Assembly: GCF_000718305.1 (NCBI RefSeq)
Contig: NZ_JOFQ01000001.1
Coordinates: 310,001-374,000, forward strand
Length of the DNA stretch: 64,000 bases
Direction: 5' to 3'
DNA from: Streptomyces niger
GTDB lineage: Bacteria > Actinomycetota > Actinomycetes > Streptomycetales > Streptomycetaceae
The translations under genes and the position numbers were made by a program. The notes under the pieces are model-generated. The model saw nothing but the letters and a program-made list of their open reading frames with translations. It ran no database searches and was not told the DNA's origin. Of this stretch, positions 24,802 to 33,581 are shown one piece after another (position 1 is the first letter of the stretch; each line of letters begins with the position of its first letter).

Positions 24802-27800
24802 TCAGTTCCGGACAGCACACGGCGGTTCGTACGGCAACTCCGGCACGAACTTCCGCCAGATCGCCGGTGTCAGGACGCCGTCGGTGGTGGCACAGATACG
24901 GTCCACAGCGTGCTGTACCGACAGGTTCAGCACCCGTACCGTGAATTCCCCGTCACCGGTGAACAGTGTGCGTCCGTCCGGGGAGAAGACCACCGCGTTG
25001 ACCCAGTTGGTGGAGCCGGTCAGCGGGTCACCGTACGGTCGGGTGTGGTTCCGGTCGTGCGTGTCCCAGAGGCGCACCGTACGGTCGAAACTCGTGCTGG
25101 CGAGGCGCTGATCATCAGGGCTGAAAGCAAGGGCGTAGACGGTGCCCCCATGGCCGGTCAGCGGTGGGCCGAGCCGCTTCGGGCGGGAGGGCTGCGTCAC
25201 GTCCCACAACCTGATCGTGCCGTCCGAGCCTCCGACGGCCACGGTGCGACCGTCACGGCTGAACGCGAGGGCGAACGCGATGTTGTCCTGTCCGGCCAAC
25301 GGCGGCGCCGGTGCGGTCGGTCGGGTCGGCCGGGAGAGGTCCCAGAGGCGGAGCTTGCCGTCGGCACCGGCGCTGGCCAGGACGGTGTGGCCCCGGGCGG
25401 TGCCGAAGGCCACCCGAGTCGCCCAGTAGCCCTTGTGCGCCTTGATCGGGGGCGCGAGAACCCTGACGCGGTGCGGATCGGAGACGTCCCACAGTCGGAC
25501 GGTGGAGTCCCCGTTGGCGCCGGCCAGCATGCGCCCGTCCGGGCTGAAGGACACGGAGAGGTAGTTGTTCACCGGGTTGTACGGAAGGAGCGCGAGCGTC
25601 GAGGGTGCCCTCGGCTCGGTGACGTCCCAGAGCTCGATGTATCCGCCGGCGGCCACCGCCAGGACGGTGCCGTCCGGGCTGAACGCGACCGCGTTGACGT
25701 AGCTGGCACGCCCTTTGATGCTGCTGCTCAGTACGTGCGCCCGAGCGGGATCGCCGACGTCCCAGAGACGGACCGTGGTGTCCGCGGATCCGGACGCCAG
25801 GACATGGCCGTCGGCACTGACCGCCAGGGTGTCCACATAGCCTTTGTGGCCGGTCAGGGTCGTTCGGGGCAGGCTCCACAGCCGGACCGTGTGGTCCGTG
25901 CCCGCGCTGGCCAGCGCGTACCCGTCCCGGCTGAAGGCGACGGCCAGGACGGGGCCGGTGTGTCCTGCCAGCGGTGCCGTCAGAGGAAAGACGGCAGCCG
26001 GTTTGGAGACGTTGCTGAGGTGGACGGTGTTGTCATCGCTTCCGGATGCCATGGCTCCGGTCGGCGAGAAGCTGACACTGTTGACGATGTTCTCGCTCAG
26101 CACGCCGTCGAGGGCCTTCGGTCGGGCCGGGTGCGTGATGTTCCACAAGTGGGTCAGGTGGTCGCTGCCGGCGGCGGCCAGGGTACGGCTGTCGGGGCTG
26201 AAGGCCACCGACTGTACGAACGCGGGACGACCGGCCCGGAAGGCGACCTTGCCCGGTGCCGCCCCGAGAGGGACGGGGTGCCGGGTGTCGGTGACCCGCC
26301 AGAGGCGTGTGGTCGCATCGCCGCTGCCACTGGCCAGCAGCTTCCCGTCGGGGCTGAAGGCAACGGTCGCCACCGGCCCTGAGTGGCCGGTCAACGGCGT
26401 GCCCAGGGCGGCCGGGCGTCGGGGGTCGGACACGTCCCACAAGCGGACGCTCTTCCCCTCCCCCGCGCTGGCCAGCGTGTGTCCGTCCGGCGCGAAGGCG
26501 ACGGCGCGGACGGCGCCCTTGCGCTCGGCCTGCCACCTGCGCAACACCTGCGGATGACGCGGGTCGCGCATGTCCCACAGTCCTACCGTGCTGTCCGCGG
26601 CGGCGCTTGCCAGCAGGTCCCCGTCGGCGCTGAAGGCGATATTGTGCACCCTGGCCCGCCCTGGCAAGGGACGGCCCCACGCGTGTGGCCGGCTCCCGGC
26701 CGTGCTCCACAGCCGGATCGATCCGTCGCTGCCCGCGCTGGCCAGGATGTTGCCGTGCGGGCGGAACGCCACGGTGTCGACCTGGTCGGTGTGTCCCTTC
26801 AACACGGCGGCCAGCGGTGTGCGGTCCGTGCTGAGCAGGTCCGTCTCGGTGGCCGCGGAGGGCGACAGCCGATGGGCGAGCAGGGTGAGCTGAGCTGCCA
26901 GGGACGTATCGGTGGATCGTAGGTCGTCGGCCTGGTCCATCAGTTGCCGGTAGAGCGCCGTGTTCCGTTGGTCCTGCGCCGTGTCGCGCTGGTTCAGGGC
27001 CAGCACCGCAGCGCCCGATGTCAGGAGTGCCAGTGCTGCCAGGATGCTGATGACCATGCGACGGAGTCTCCTGCTGCGGCACCGTTGACGCCTGGAAGCC
27101 GTGAGGAAGTCGTACACCGCGGCGGTGGGTTTCTCGGCGTGTGGCGCGTCGGCCCAGGCACATGCATCTTCGAGGCGGCTGCCGCGGTAGAGGAGAGCGG
27201 CATCGTGTCCGCCGCGCTCCCAGAGGGTGGCCGCGTCTTCGAGTTGCTGACCGACCAGGTAGTCGGCCCGGTACGTTTCGATCCACTGTCGCAATCGCGG
27301 CCAGGCCCGTAGCAGCACCTCGTGGGTGATGCGGACGCTGTTGCGTTCCTTCGTCAGCAGCCGGCCACGCGTGAACATCTCGATCACCATGTCGGCCGTG
27401 GTGGCGTCCTGCCCGGCCTTGAGCAGACGGGCGTAAGGAACCGGGCGGCGGGTGTCTTCCGTACTGTCCCCGAACTGGATCAGGCGCAGGAACATCCTCC
27501 GGGCCGCTGCCTGCCCCTCCGGGGTGAGCGCCTCGAAGAGACGGTCTGCCGTGGCCGTGATCGCGTCCGCGATGCCGCCGGTCGCCTCGTAGCCGTCCAC
27601 CGTCAGGCTGCTGCCCTGCCGTCGCAACCAGGTCGCCCGCAGCGCGTGCGCCAGCAAGGGCAGTCGGCCGGCCTCGTAGCTGCCACCTGCCGGCTCGTCG
27701 GGAGGATCGAGGCCCAGGTGTCCGTGCGGTGCCGCGGCCGCCACGCCGAGGTCCCTCAACAACACCTCGACCAGGCCCGGTTCCACGTCCAGGCCGACCG

Positions 27801-28671
27801 AGCGAGCGGGATGGAGGATCGCCTCACGCACTCCGGTCTCCGACAGCGGGCCGACCAGGATCTGATCGTGCTCAACGGCGTGACGCAACCGCGCGTGGTC
27901 GGCGCACGGCGTGTAGAAGTCCGACCGCAGCCCGAAGACCACCAGTCCCAACGGGCCGCCGCCACCGGGGCGCAGCTCCGCGATGTCGAACAGGACGTCG
28001 AGGAAAGCACGTCGCTCCTGCCCGTCGGGGCAGAGCGTGAAGAGCTCTTCCAGCTGATCGACCACGAGAACGAAAGGCGGCGAGGCGCTGGCTCCGGCGG
28101 CGCCCACCGACCGGACGGCGGTGCGCAACGCGGCACCACGAGCCACCGGATCGCCTGCCGGCGCCGTCGCGCTCGTCCGTCGGTCGAGGCCGACCTCGGC
28201 AAGCGCCGTGGACAGGGCCGACAGCGGATGCGATGTCGGGGTCAGCCAGGCACGAGGCAGGGCGGAACCCGACAGCAGGCCGCGGTCGAGCTCGGGCAGC
28301 AGCCCGGCCCTGAGCAGTGAGGTCTTGCCTGCTCCCGAAGGGGCCACGACGACCACCGCACCGCCCCGTTGCAGACACGCGTCCAGCCGGACCAAGAGCT
28401 TGGCCACCAACTCGTCACGCCCGAAGAACCAGGCTGCCTGTTTCTCGCCGAACGCCGCGAGGCCAGGGTACGGACACTCGGCCTGACCACTGGCCATCTC
28501 GACCCTGCGCGCCGTACGCACCCCGTCCTCGTAGTGCAGGTGGAGGTCGCGCTCGCAGGCGTACAGATCTCTGCGTGCCTGATAGATACGGGCACGACCG
28601 GTCGCATGAGCCTGCGGGCCATGGCCTTCTCCACCTGTCGGCCTGCGCCGTTCGGAGATCCCCATCGCCAC
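24802..28671 (-). CDS. nSTAND1 NTPase with WD40 repeats
   Basis: A 1289-residue signal-transduction NTPase. After a short N-terminal region, CPYPGLAAFGEKQAAWFFGRDELVAKL introduces the nSTAND1 NTPase with Walker A APSGAGKTS (110-118) and Walker B VLVVDQLEEL (201-210). A single membrane helix (about 538-558, ISILAALALLTSGAAVLAL) separates it from fourteen WD40 repeats (about 620-1275), each ending in a variant of VRLW, enough for two seven-bladed propellers. STAND proteins oligomerise on ligand recognition; some bacterial members are anti-phage sensors, others developmental regulators. No separate effector domain is visible at the N-terminus. The repeats are strongly diverged from each other, so the array looks old. 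Confidence 0.88.
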   Translation of the reverse strand: MAMGISERRRPTGGEGHGPQAHATGRARIYQARRDLYACERDLHLHYEDGVRTARRVEMASGQAECPYPGLAAFGEKQAAWFFGRDELVAKLLVRLDACLQRGGAVVVVAPSGAGKTSLLRAGLLPELDRGLLSGSALPRAWLTPTSHPLSALSTALAEVGLDRRTSATAPAGDPVARGAALRTAVRSVGAAGASASPPFVLVVDQLEELFTLCPDGQERRAFLDVLFDIAELRPGGGGPLGLVVFGLRSDFYTPCADHARLRHAVEHDQILVGPLSETGVREAILHPARSVGLDVEPGLVEVLLRDLGVAAAAPHGHLGLDPPDEPAGGSYEAGRLPLLAHALRATWLRRQGSSLTVDGYEATGGIADAITATADRLFEALTPEGQAAARRMFLRLIQFGDSTEDTRRPVPYARLLKAGQDATTADMVIEMFTRGRLLTKERNSVRITHEVLLRAWPRLRQWIETYRADYLVGQQLEDAATLWERGGHDAALLYRGSRLEDACAWADAPHAEKPTAAVYDFLTASRRQRCRSRRLRRMVISILAALALLTSGAAVLALNQRDTAQDQRNTALYRQLMDQADDLRSTDTSLAAQLTLLAHRLSPSAATETDLLSTDRTPLAAVLKGHTDQVDTVAFRPHGNILASAGSDGSIRLWSTAGSRPHAWGRPLPGRARVHNIAFSADGDLLASAAADSTVGLWDMRDPRHPQVLRRWQAERKGAVRAVAFAPDGHTLASAGEGKSVRLWDVSDPRRPAALGTPLTGHSGPVATVAFSPDGKLLASGSGDATTRLWRVTDTRHPVPLGAAPGKVAFRAGRPAFVQSVAFSPDSRTLAAAGSDHLTHLWNITHPARPKALDGVLSENIVNSVSFSPTGAMASGSDDNTVHLSNVSKPAAVFPLTAPLAGHTGPVLAVAFSRDGYALASAGTDHTVRLWSLPRTTLTGHKGYVDTLAVSADGHVLASGSADTTVRLWDVGDPARAHVLSSSIKGRASYVNAVAFSPDGTVLAVAAGGYIELWDVTEPRAPSTLALLPYNPVNNYLSVSFSPDGRMLAGANGDSTVRLWDVSDPHRVRVLAPPIKAHKGYWATRVAFGTARGHTVLASAGADGKLRLWDLSRPTRPTAPAPPLAGQDNIAFALAFSRDGRTVAVGGSDGTIRLWDVTQPSRPKRLGPPLTGHGGTVYALAFSPDDQRLASTSFDRTVRLWDTHDRNHTRPYGDPLTGSTNWVNAVVFSPDGRTLFTGDGEFTVRVLNLSVQHAVDRICATTDGVLTPAIWRKFVPELPYEPPCAVRN

Positions 28672-28863
28672 CCCCTGTGTCTCCCCAGGCGACTACTGGA
28701 CAGACTAGGAGGCCGCCCATTACTGGCAACGCCTCACTCTTTTCAGTTCGATACAGAGGCACTCTCTTTCACTTGTGCACGCCACAGCTTCGAAGCTGCC
28801 CCTCTCGTGCACGCTTCCGACAGGTGCAGCGTCGGCTCCGAAAGGGGGCGAATCGCGGTGAAC

Positions 28864-30090
28864 TCACGAGGAGCCGTGCTGCGGATCGGCACGCATACGC
28901 CCGTCCTTACTCAATGGTGGCTCCATGAGGTACGGAAGATAGTGGCGGAAGAAGAGTTCGCCGGTCAGCTCACGACGACTGCGCACACCGGCCTTGTCGA
29001 ATATGTGCCGCAAATGGTCCTGCACCGTGTAGGTGGAAATATGCAGAGTCTCGGCCACCTGCGAAGTGGAGCGCCCGATGAGGACCAACTGAGCGATCTC
29101 CCGTTCCCGTGCGGTCAGGCCGTATGCGTCGAGAACTATTGCGGTGAGTTCTCCGGGATGCGAGGGACCTATCGAGATGTAGGTCAGCGGCTCGCACCGC
29201 GACGTGCCGCTGTTCGAGCATTCAGCCGCCCCGTCGCGTGGCACCGAACGCCAGGCCCGACAGGTCAGCCAGTGTCCCGTACTGCTGCGGAGGCGCGATG
29301 TCACCTGATGCCCGGGAGGCACACCGCGGGCTCCGGCAGCGATGGCGCCTACGGCCAACGGTAATGACCGCGAGGTCGTATGGCGCTCCGGGACGGTGCC
29401 GAGCCAGCGTTCGGCGGTCGGACTCACGTAACGCATCTGGTGGTCGCCGTCGAGAATCAACAGGCCCGGAGCGTCCGGGACATCCGCCCGGTCGATACCC
29501 GAGAGCAGAAAGGAACCGCGCAACGACCGCGCGGCCGGCGCGCTCAATGCCGCGGCAAGCCGCACATCCGCCGCGGTGAACGGCGCAGAACCGCACGCGC
29601 GGCACAGGACGATCAGCCCCCGGATACGGCGGCCATCGCGAAGGACCACCCGTAATTCGTCGGCGAGTCCCTCAGGTCGCAGCACGTCCTGGTAGTAGAT
29701 GTTGGCCCCCAGCTCCCCTTTCATGGTCCGACTCAGCAGGCTGGCGGGGAGGGGGCGACGTGCGAGGACACGGATATTGTCCGCGCCGGCCTGCTCGGCG
29801 TGTTCAATCTCGAACAGGCGCGGCATGACACCTTCGGGAAAACCGTGTTCGTGCTGTCCTCCGGTGTCCAGCATGGTCGCCGGATCCAGGAGTACGGCAC
29901 ACCAGACATCTGCCGGGACCATGGCGATAAGGGATTGCGCGGCGGCATCCAGAACGGCGAGCGAGCGCAAGGTGTCCGGACCATCCAGAGCTCTGAGTCT
30001 GCGGTCGAATGTTTCGACCATCAACCGTTGCCGGACAACCAGCGGGCGCGCACGTCCCTGCGCCGGGAAGTTTCCCGAATCCTTCTCCAT
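28864..30090 (-). CDS. LuxR-family transcriptional regulator
   Basis: A 408-residue regulator with a C-terminal LuxR HTH (about 337-395: LTAREREIAQLVLIGRSTSQVAETLHISTYTVQDHLRHIFDKAGVRSR). The preceding 330 residues have no TPR, receiver or ATPase motif. The region 90-190 (PLPASLLSRTMKGELGANIYYQDVLRPEGLADELRVVL, then RGLIVLCRACGSAPFTAADVRLAAAL) looks like a GAF-type sensor. LLILDGDHQMRYVSPTAERWLG near 220-240 looks like a PAS start. It could sense a small ligand. It is transcribed away from the GNAT gene at 30278, which it may control. The 192-nt gap to the nSTAND gene is less GC-rich than its surroundings and probably holds the nSTAND promoter. Confidence 0.85.
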   Translation of the reverse strand: MEKDSGNFPAQGRARPLVVRQRLMVETFDRRLRALDGPDTLRSLAVLDAAAQSLIAMVPADVWCAVLLDPATMLDTGGQHEHGFPEGVMPRLFEIEHAEQAGADNIRVLARRPLPASLLSRTMKGELGANIYYQDVLRPEGLADELRVVLRDGRRIRGLIVLCRACGSAPFTAADVRLAAALSAPAARSLRGSFLLSGIDRADVPDAPGLLILDGDHQMRYVSPTAERWLGTVPERHTTSRSLPLAVGAIAAGARGVPPGHQVTSRLRSSTGHWLTCRAWRSVPRDGAAECSNSGTSRCEPLTYISIGPSHPGELTAIVLDAYGLTAREREIAQLVLIGRSTSQVAETLHISTYTVQDHLRHIFDKAGVRSRRELTGELFFRHYLPYLMEPPLSKDGRMRADPQHGSS

Positions 30091-30277
30091 ACCGGAATAT
30101 TAGGAACCACCCCAGAAATCTGGGATAGGCCTGACGTCCTTGTTCTCGTTACCTTTCCCCTGCCTGACGGCGCCACGCCTCAGGAGAGTTGTACGCGCAG
30201 GGCGGTCGGCTGCGGAAAAGCGCTGGGTCCGATCGCCCGGTAAGTCCGTGCCTGTAGTGCGACGAGATGAGGTCGTC

Positions 30278-31021
30278 ATGGCCAGTGCGCATCATCACGA
30301 ACACAAGTCCCAACTGGAATCCGCACTCATTGCCGTACCCGATCACGTCACCGGGTCCGGCCCCGCCGAGGTGGACAGCGCGCCCGAAGCAGCGCCGGAA
30401 TTCGCGTTACGCCCGTGGGGAGCACCTGCCGTGGCCCGCGCTCCGCTCCCGGTCTTCCTGCGTCGGATGACCCGTTGGCAAGCGGACCTGCACCGTGCGG
30501 AGTTGGCGACTCTGCACCTCGTCGGGAACACGCGGCGGCACGGCACCGCATACGACGAGTACCGGAATTTCCTCACCCGGTTGTCCGAGCACGCGGGGCT
30601 GACCGGCTTCGACCTGATATTGGCGGAGAACACGGAGACCGTCGGCATGGCATACGGCGCCCGACTCGATCGGTCGGGGGCTTTCTGGCGCCACTTCGCC
30701 GATGACCTCCCGGACGCGTTGGACGTTCTCACCGCGCAGGGGCAGGTGTTCGCCGTCCTGGAGCTCATGGTGCTGCCCGCGTACCGGCGGCAGGGTATAG
30801 CCCGGCGCTTGCTGTCCTCATTGCTCGACAGAAGTGGATCGGAGCTGGCGACCGCGCTGGTGAGCCCGGACAACGAGGCCGGCCACGCCGCCTATCTGGC
30901 CTGGGGGTGGGCCAGGATCGGCCGACTCGGTCCGCCCGACGGCACGTCCCCGTACGACGTCCTGGTGGCCCAGGTGCCGCGAAAGTCGCCGGACGCGGCG
31001 CCGTATGAGCTCACGCCATGA
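30278..31021 (+). CDS. GNAT-family acetyltransferase
   Basis: A 247-residue protein whose C-terminal 150 residues form a GNAT fold. VFAVLELMVLPAYRRQGIARRLLSSLL carries the acetyl-CoA pyrophosphate-binding RRQGIA signature, and NEAGHAAYLAWGWARIG is the late helix-strand. The first 80 residues (His-rich MASAHHHEHKS, then an Ala/Pro-rich stretch) have no recognisable fold. The ATG at 30278 follows GATGAGG; a longer upstream frame is unlikely. It is divergent from the LuxR gene. Substrate unknown. Confidence 0.75.
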   Translation: MASAHHHEHKSQLESALIAVPDHVTGSGPAEVDSAPEAAPEFALRPWGAPAVARAPLPVFLRRMTRWQADLHRAELATLHLVGNTRRHGTAYDEYRNFLTRLSEHAGLTGFDLILAENTETVGMAYGARLDRSGAFWRHFADDLPDALDVLTAQGQVFAVLELMVLPAYRRQGIARRLLSSLLDRSGSELATALVSPDNEAGHAAYLAWGWARIGRLGPPDGTSPYDVLVAQVPRKSPDAAPYELTP

Positions 31022-31046
31022 GCGAATGACACATACCTCGTTGGTG

Positions 31047-31151
31047 GTGGTCGGCGATCTGTCGGTGGTGGTCGGTTACCTGTCGACGGTGGTCGGCGAT
31101 CTGTCGGTAGTGGTCGGTGATCTGTCGGCAGTGGTTGGTGATCTGTCGGTG
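31047..31151 (+). repeat. 21-nt tandem repeat, five units
   Basis: Five 21-nt units in exact register (31047, 31068, 31089, 31110, 31131), each a variant of GTGGTCGGCGATCTGTCGG plus two bases, with a partial sixth. An open frame through it would encode VVGDLSV heptads, but this frame has no start context or continuation, so I treat the array as non-coding. It lies between the GNAT and TetX-like genes. Confidence 0.85.
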
Positions 31152-31309
31152 GTCTGTCCGTGGTCTGTCGATGGCTGCCGCGATATTGGAGCGGGTCGGC
31201 GCCGGGATCAGCGGCGCCGACCACCGATGTCGCATCGTCCCGACTCACTGGAACGGCGCCCCGGCACATCCTGCGGGCGCCCGCCCGGGTCCACAGACAA
31301 GGAAGCCTC

Positions 31310-32524
31310 ATGACCCCTGACGTCACCATCATCGGCGCCGGACTCGGCGGCCTCATGCTCGCCCGCGTCCTGCACCTCCATGGCATACCGGCCACGGTCT
31401 ACGAAGCGGAGCCCTCCCCGACGGCGCGTTCGCAGGGCGGGATGCTCGACATCCACGACTACAACGGCCAACTCGCTCTGCACGACGCTGATTTGATGAC
31501 GGAGTTCCGTGGCATCATCCTGCCGGGCCGCCAGGCGATGCGGTTCCTCGACCCGGACGGCACCGTCCTGCACGAGATGGCCGACGACGGCGCAGGGGGA
31601 CGCCCCGAGGTGCAGCGTGGCGAGCTGCGACGCATCCTGCTCGACTCACTCCCGGCCGACACCGTCCGGTGGGGGCACAAGGTCAGCAGCGCCCGTACCC
31701 TCGGCGAGGGGCGGCACGAGGTGACGTTCGCCGACGGCAGCACCGTTGTCACCGGCCTGCTGGTCGGCGCGGACGGCGCGTGGTCACGGGTCCGCCCGCT
31801 GCTCTCCGCCGCCACGCCCGAGTACACCGGCAAGTCGATCGTCGAGACCTACCTGTTCGACGCCGGCACACGGCACCCCGCCGCCGCGAAAACGGTCGGC
31901 GGCGGGTCGATGATCGCGTTCCGGCCGGGCCGGGAGATCTTCGCGCACCGGGAAGACAACGACACACTGCACGCCTACGTGGGGCTGGCCGAGCCGCAGG
32001 ACTGGTTCGCCGCCATCGACTTCGCCGATGCCGCCGCTGCCACCGAGCGGATCACGCGGGAGTTCGAAGGCTGGGCGCCGGAGCTCACCGCGCTGATCAC
32101 CGACAGCGACCTCGCACCGACCCTGCGCCCCCTCTACGCCCTGCCGACCGGACACCGGTGGGACATGGTGCCGGGGGTCACCCTGCTCGGCGACGCCGCC
32201 CACCTCTCGGCCCCGAACGGCGAAGGCGCCAACCTGGCCATGCTCGACGGCGCCGAACTCGGCAAGGCCCTCGCCGCACACCCCGACGACACCGAGGCCG
32301 CGCTCACGGCATACGAGCAGGACATGTTCCGCCGCAGCGTCGAGGTGGTCGTCTTCGAAGGCGCCGAGGCCCACGGGGCCGACTCCGACCTGCACACGCC
32401 CCAGGACCTGATTGCGGCATTCCTCCAGCTCCAGCAGTCCCACGAGCAGTACGAGCAGCACGACCAGCACGACCAGCACGAGCAGTCCCACAATGGGCCA
32501 CGGAACACCCCGAACAAGGGGTGA
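31310..32524 (+). CDS. TetX-like FAD-dependent monooxygenase
   Basis: A 404-residue flavoprotein hydroxylase of the PHBH fold. The dinucleotide-binding motif is VTIIGAGLGGL (5-15), then GGMLDIHDYNGQLAL, EVQRGELRRILLDSL and GVTLLGDAAHLSAPNGEGANLAMLDGAEL, the FAD-ribityl motif. The order and wording of these segments follow TetX-type tetracycline-inactivating enzymes (GGTLDLH, GDAAH, EGANLAMLD), so an antibiotic or polyketide hydroxylase is plausible; substrate is not proven. The ATG at 31310 follows AAGGAAG. The C-terminal 25 residues are a Gln/His/Asp-rich tail made by 9-nt repeats (HEQ, YEQ, HDQ, HDQ, HEQ), absent from the family. Confidence 0.82.
   Translation: MTPDVTIIGAGLGGLMLARVLHLHGIPATVYEAEPSPTARSQGGMLDIHDYNGQLALHDADLMTEFRGIILPGRQAMRFLDPDGTVLHEMADDGAGGRPEVQRGELRRILLDSLPADTVRWGHKVSSARTLGEGRHEVTFADGSTVVTGLLVGADGAWSRVRPLLSAATPEYTGKSIVETYLFDAGTRHPAAAKTVGGGSMIAFRPGREIFAHREDNDTLHAYVGLAEPQDWFAAIDFADAAAATERITREFEGWAPELTALITDSDLAPTLRPLYALPTGHRWDMVPGVTLLGDAAHLSAPNGEGANLAMLDGAELGKALAAHPDDTEAALTAYEQDMFRRSVEVVVFEGAEAHGADSDLHTPQDLIAAFLQLQQSHEQYEQHDQHDQHEQSHNGPRNTPNKG
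32441..32485 (+). repeat. 9-nt coding repeat in the monooxygenase tail
   Basis: Five 9-nt units (CACGAGCAG, TACGAGCAG, CACGACCAG twice, CACGAGCAG), each encoding three residues, near the 3' end of the TetX-like gene. Confidence 0.85.
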
Positions 32525-32554
32525 GCGCACTCGCCCGGGTACCGGCCTGTCCGG

Positions 32555-32584
32555 GAGGGGGGCGGACCTGCGTCCGCCCCCCTC
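32555..32584. terminator. Bidirectional terminator hairpin
   Basis: Perfect 13-bp stem GAGGGGGGCGGAC / GTCCGCCCCCCTC with a CTGC loop, between the convergent TetX-like and SUKH genes. Confidence 0.85.
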
Positions 32585-32594
32585 TTCGCGCGCT

Positions 32595-33581
32595 TCAGCC
32601 GTGCCACGGCTCCCACAAGGCCTTCTCGTCAGGAGTGAGCGGCGGCCCCCACACCAGCATCGAGCCGATCAGCCCCGGCCGGTAGCCCGGGAACAGCTTC
32701 GGGTACTCCAGTCTGTCGGCCGTCTCCTCCAGGAACATGGTCAGCGACAAGTCCTCGACCGTGCGCTCGGCTGTCTCGGTCCAGCGCCCGGTTTCGCCCG
32801 TCCCGCCGTCGACGAACATGCCGTAACTCAGATCCGTGACGCTCCACGAGCAGAAGGGAATCCAGGACGGCCGCCACAGCGGCATTCCCTCCTCCTCGCC
32901 GAACCGCTGCTCCTGCCGGCGCCGGCTTTCCATGTGCCACCGGTACGACCTCGCCACCGCGTCAAGATCCATCAAGGCCCAGCCGTGGTCGGGAAGCAGC
33001 CCGGCGCCGCGCACGTCGAGGCTTCCCGCACACAGGCGCCACAGCGCCCGCAGCGATGCCGGTACCCGCACGCCGAGCGCCGCCTCGCACGCCGCGATCT
33101 CGCTCTCCGACGCGCCGGGTTTGAGCGCGGCATGCGTGGTGGGGGCGTTCCGGCGCAGCCAGGCCTCGATGCGCCGCCACGCTTCGGTCACCTGCCGCGC
33201 CTGCACCGCGTCCGCGAGCGGCCGCTCGTTCCGGCCGGCGTGTTCGGGCTCCGTCGTGCGCGCAGGCGCACGGGGCAGCACGTCCACGCTGCGCACCTGC
33301 ACCACGCCCTCGACCGACGCCGGCGGCCCGTAGGCGTACACAACGTCCAGCGCCGGGCAGTCGTCGAAGGTCTCGTCGTCGACATGGACCACGTACTCCG
33401 ACGGTTCCCAGCCCGGCGTCCCCATCAGCGGGTCAGCCGCCAGCTGGGCGCACAACACCTTCAACGCGTATACGACGCCGGGCCCCGAGCGTGTGCACTG
33501 ATCCCGTATCTCGTCCGGCACCTCGACCACCACAGCCCCGCCTCCTCGGTTCCTCCCGCCCCCCATCGGTGGCGAGTTCAC
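32595..33581 (-). CDS. SUKH (SMI1/KNR4) domain protein with an N-terminal extension
   Basis: A 328-residue protein. The C-terminal half is a SUKH domain: AWRRIEAWLRRNAP, LKPGASESEIAACEAALGVRVPASLRALWRLCAGSLDVRGAGLLPDHGWALMDLDAV, and WIPFCSWSVTDLSYGMFVD. This matches the SMI1/KNR4 pattern of strands and the LP-P-lr-ly motif. SUKH proteins are often toxin-immunity proteins. The N-terminal 120 residues (VPDEIRDQCTRSGPGVVYALKVLCAQLAADPLMG, DDCPALDVVYAYGPP) form a separate unknown domain I have only seen in actinobacteria. The GTG start overlaps the stop of the HxlR gene (GTGA), unusual for two unrelated functions; an ATG at 33566 is an alternative start. Confidence 0.72.
   Translation of the reverse strand: MNSPPMGGGRNRGGGAVVVEVPDEIRDQCTRSGPGVVYALKVLCAQLAADPLMGTPGWEPSEYVVHVDDETFDDCPALDVVYAYGPPASVEGVVQVRSVDVLPRAPARTTEPEHAGRNERPLADAVQARQVTEAWRRIEAWLRRNAPTTHAALKPGASESEIAACEAALGVRVPASLRALWRLCAGSLDVRGAGLLPDHGWALMDLDAVARSYRWHMESRRRQEQRFGEEEGMPLWRPSWIPFCSWSVTDLSYGMFVDGGTGETGRWTETAERTVEDLSLTMFLEETADRLEYPKLFPGYRPGLIGSMLVWGPPLTPDEKALWEPWHG

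Noticed and set aside
31005..31313. Frame through the 21-nt repeat encoding VVGDLSV heptads
   Set aside because: The start lies in the GNAT gene end, and the frame has no Shine-Dalgarno and runs into Arg/Pro-rich sequence; the repeat itself explains the open frame.
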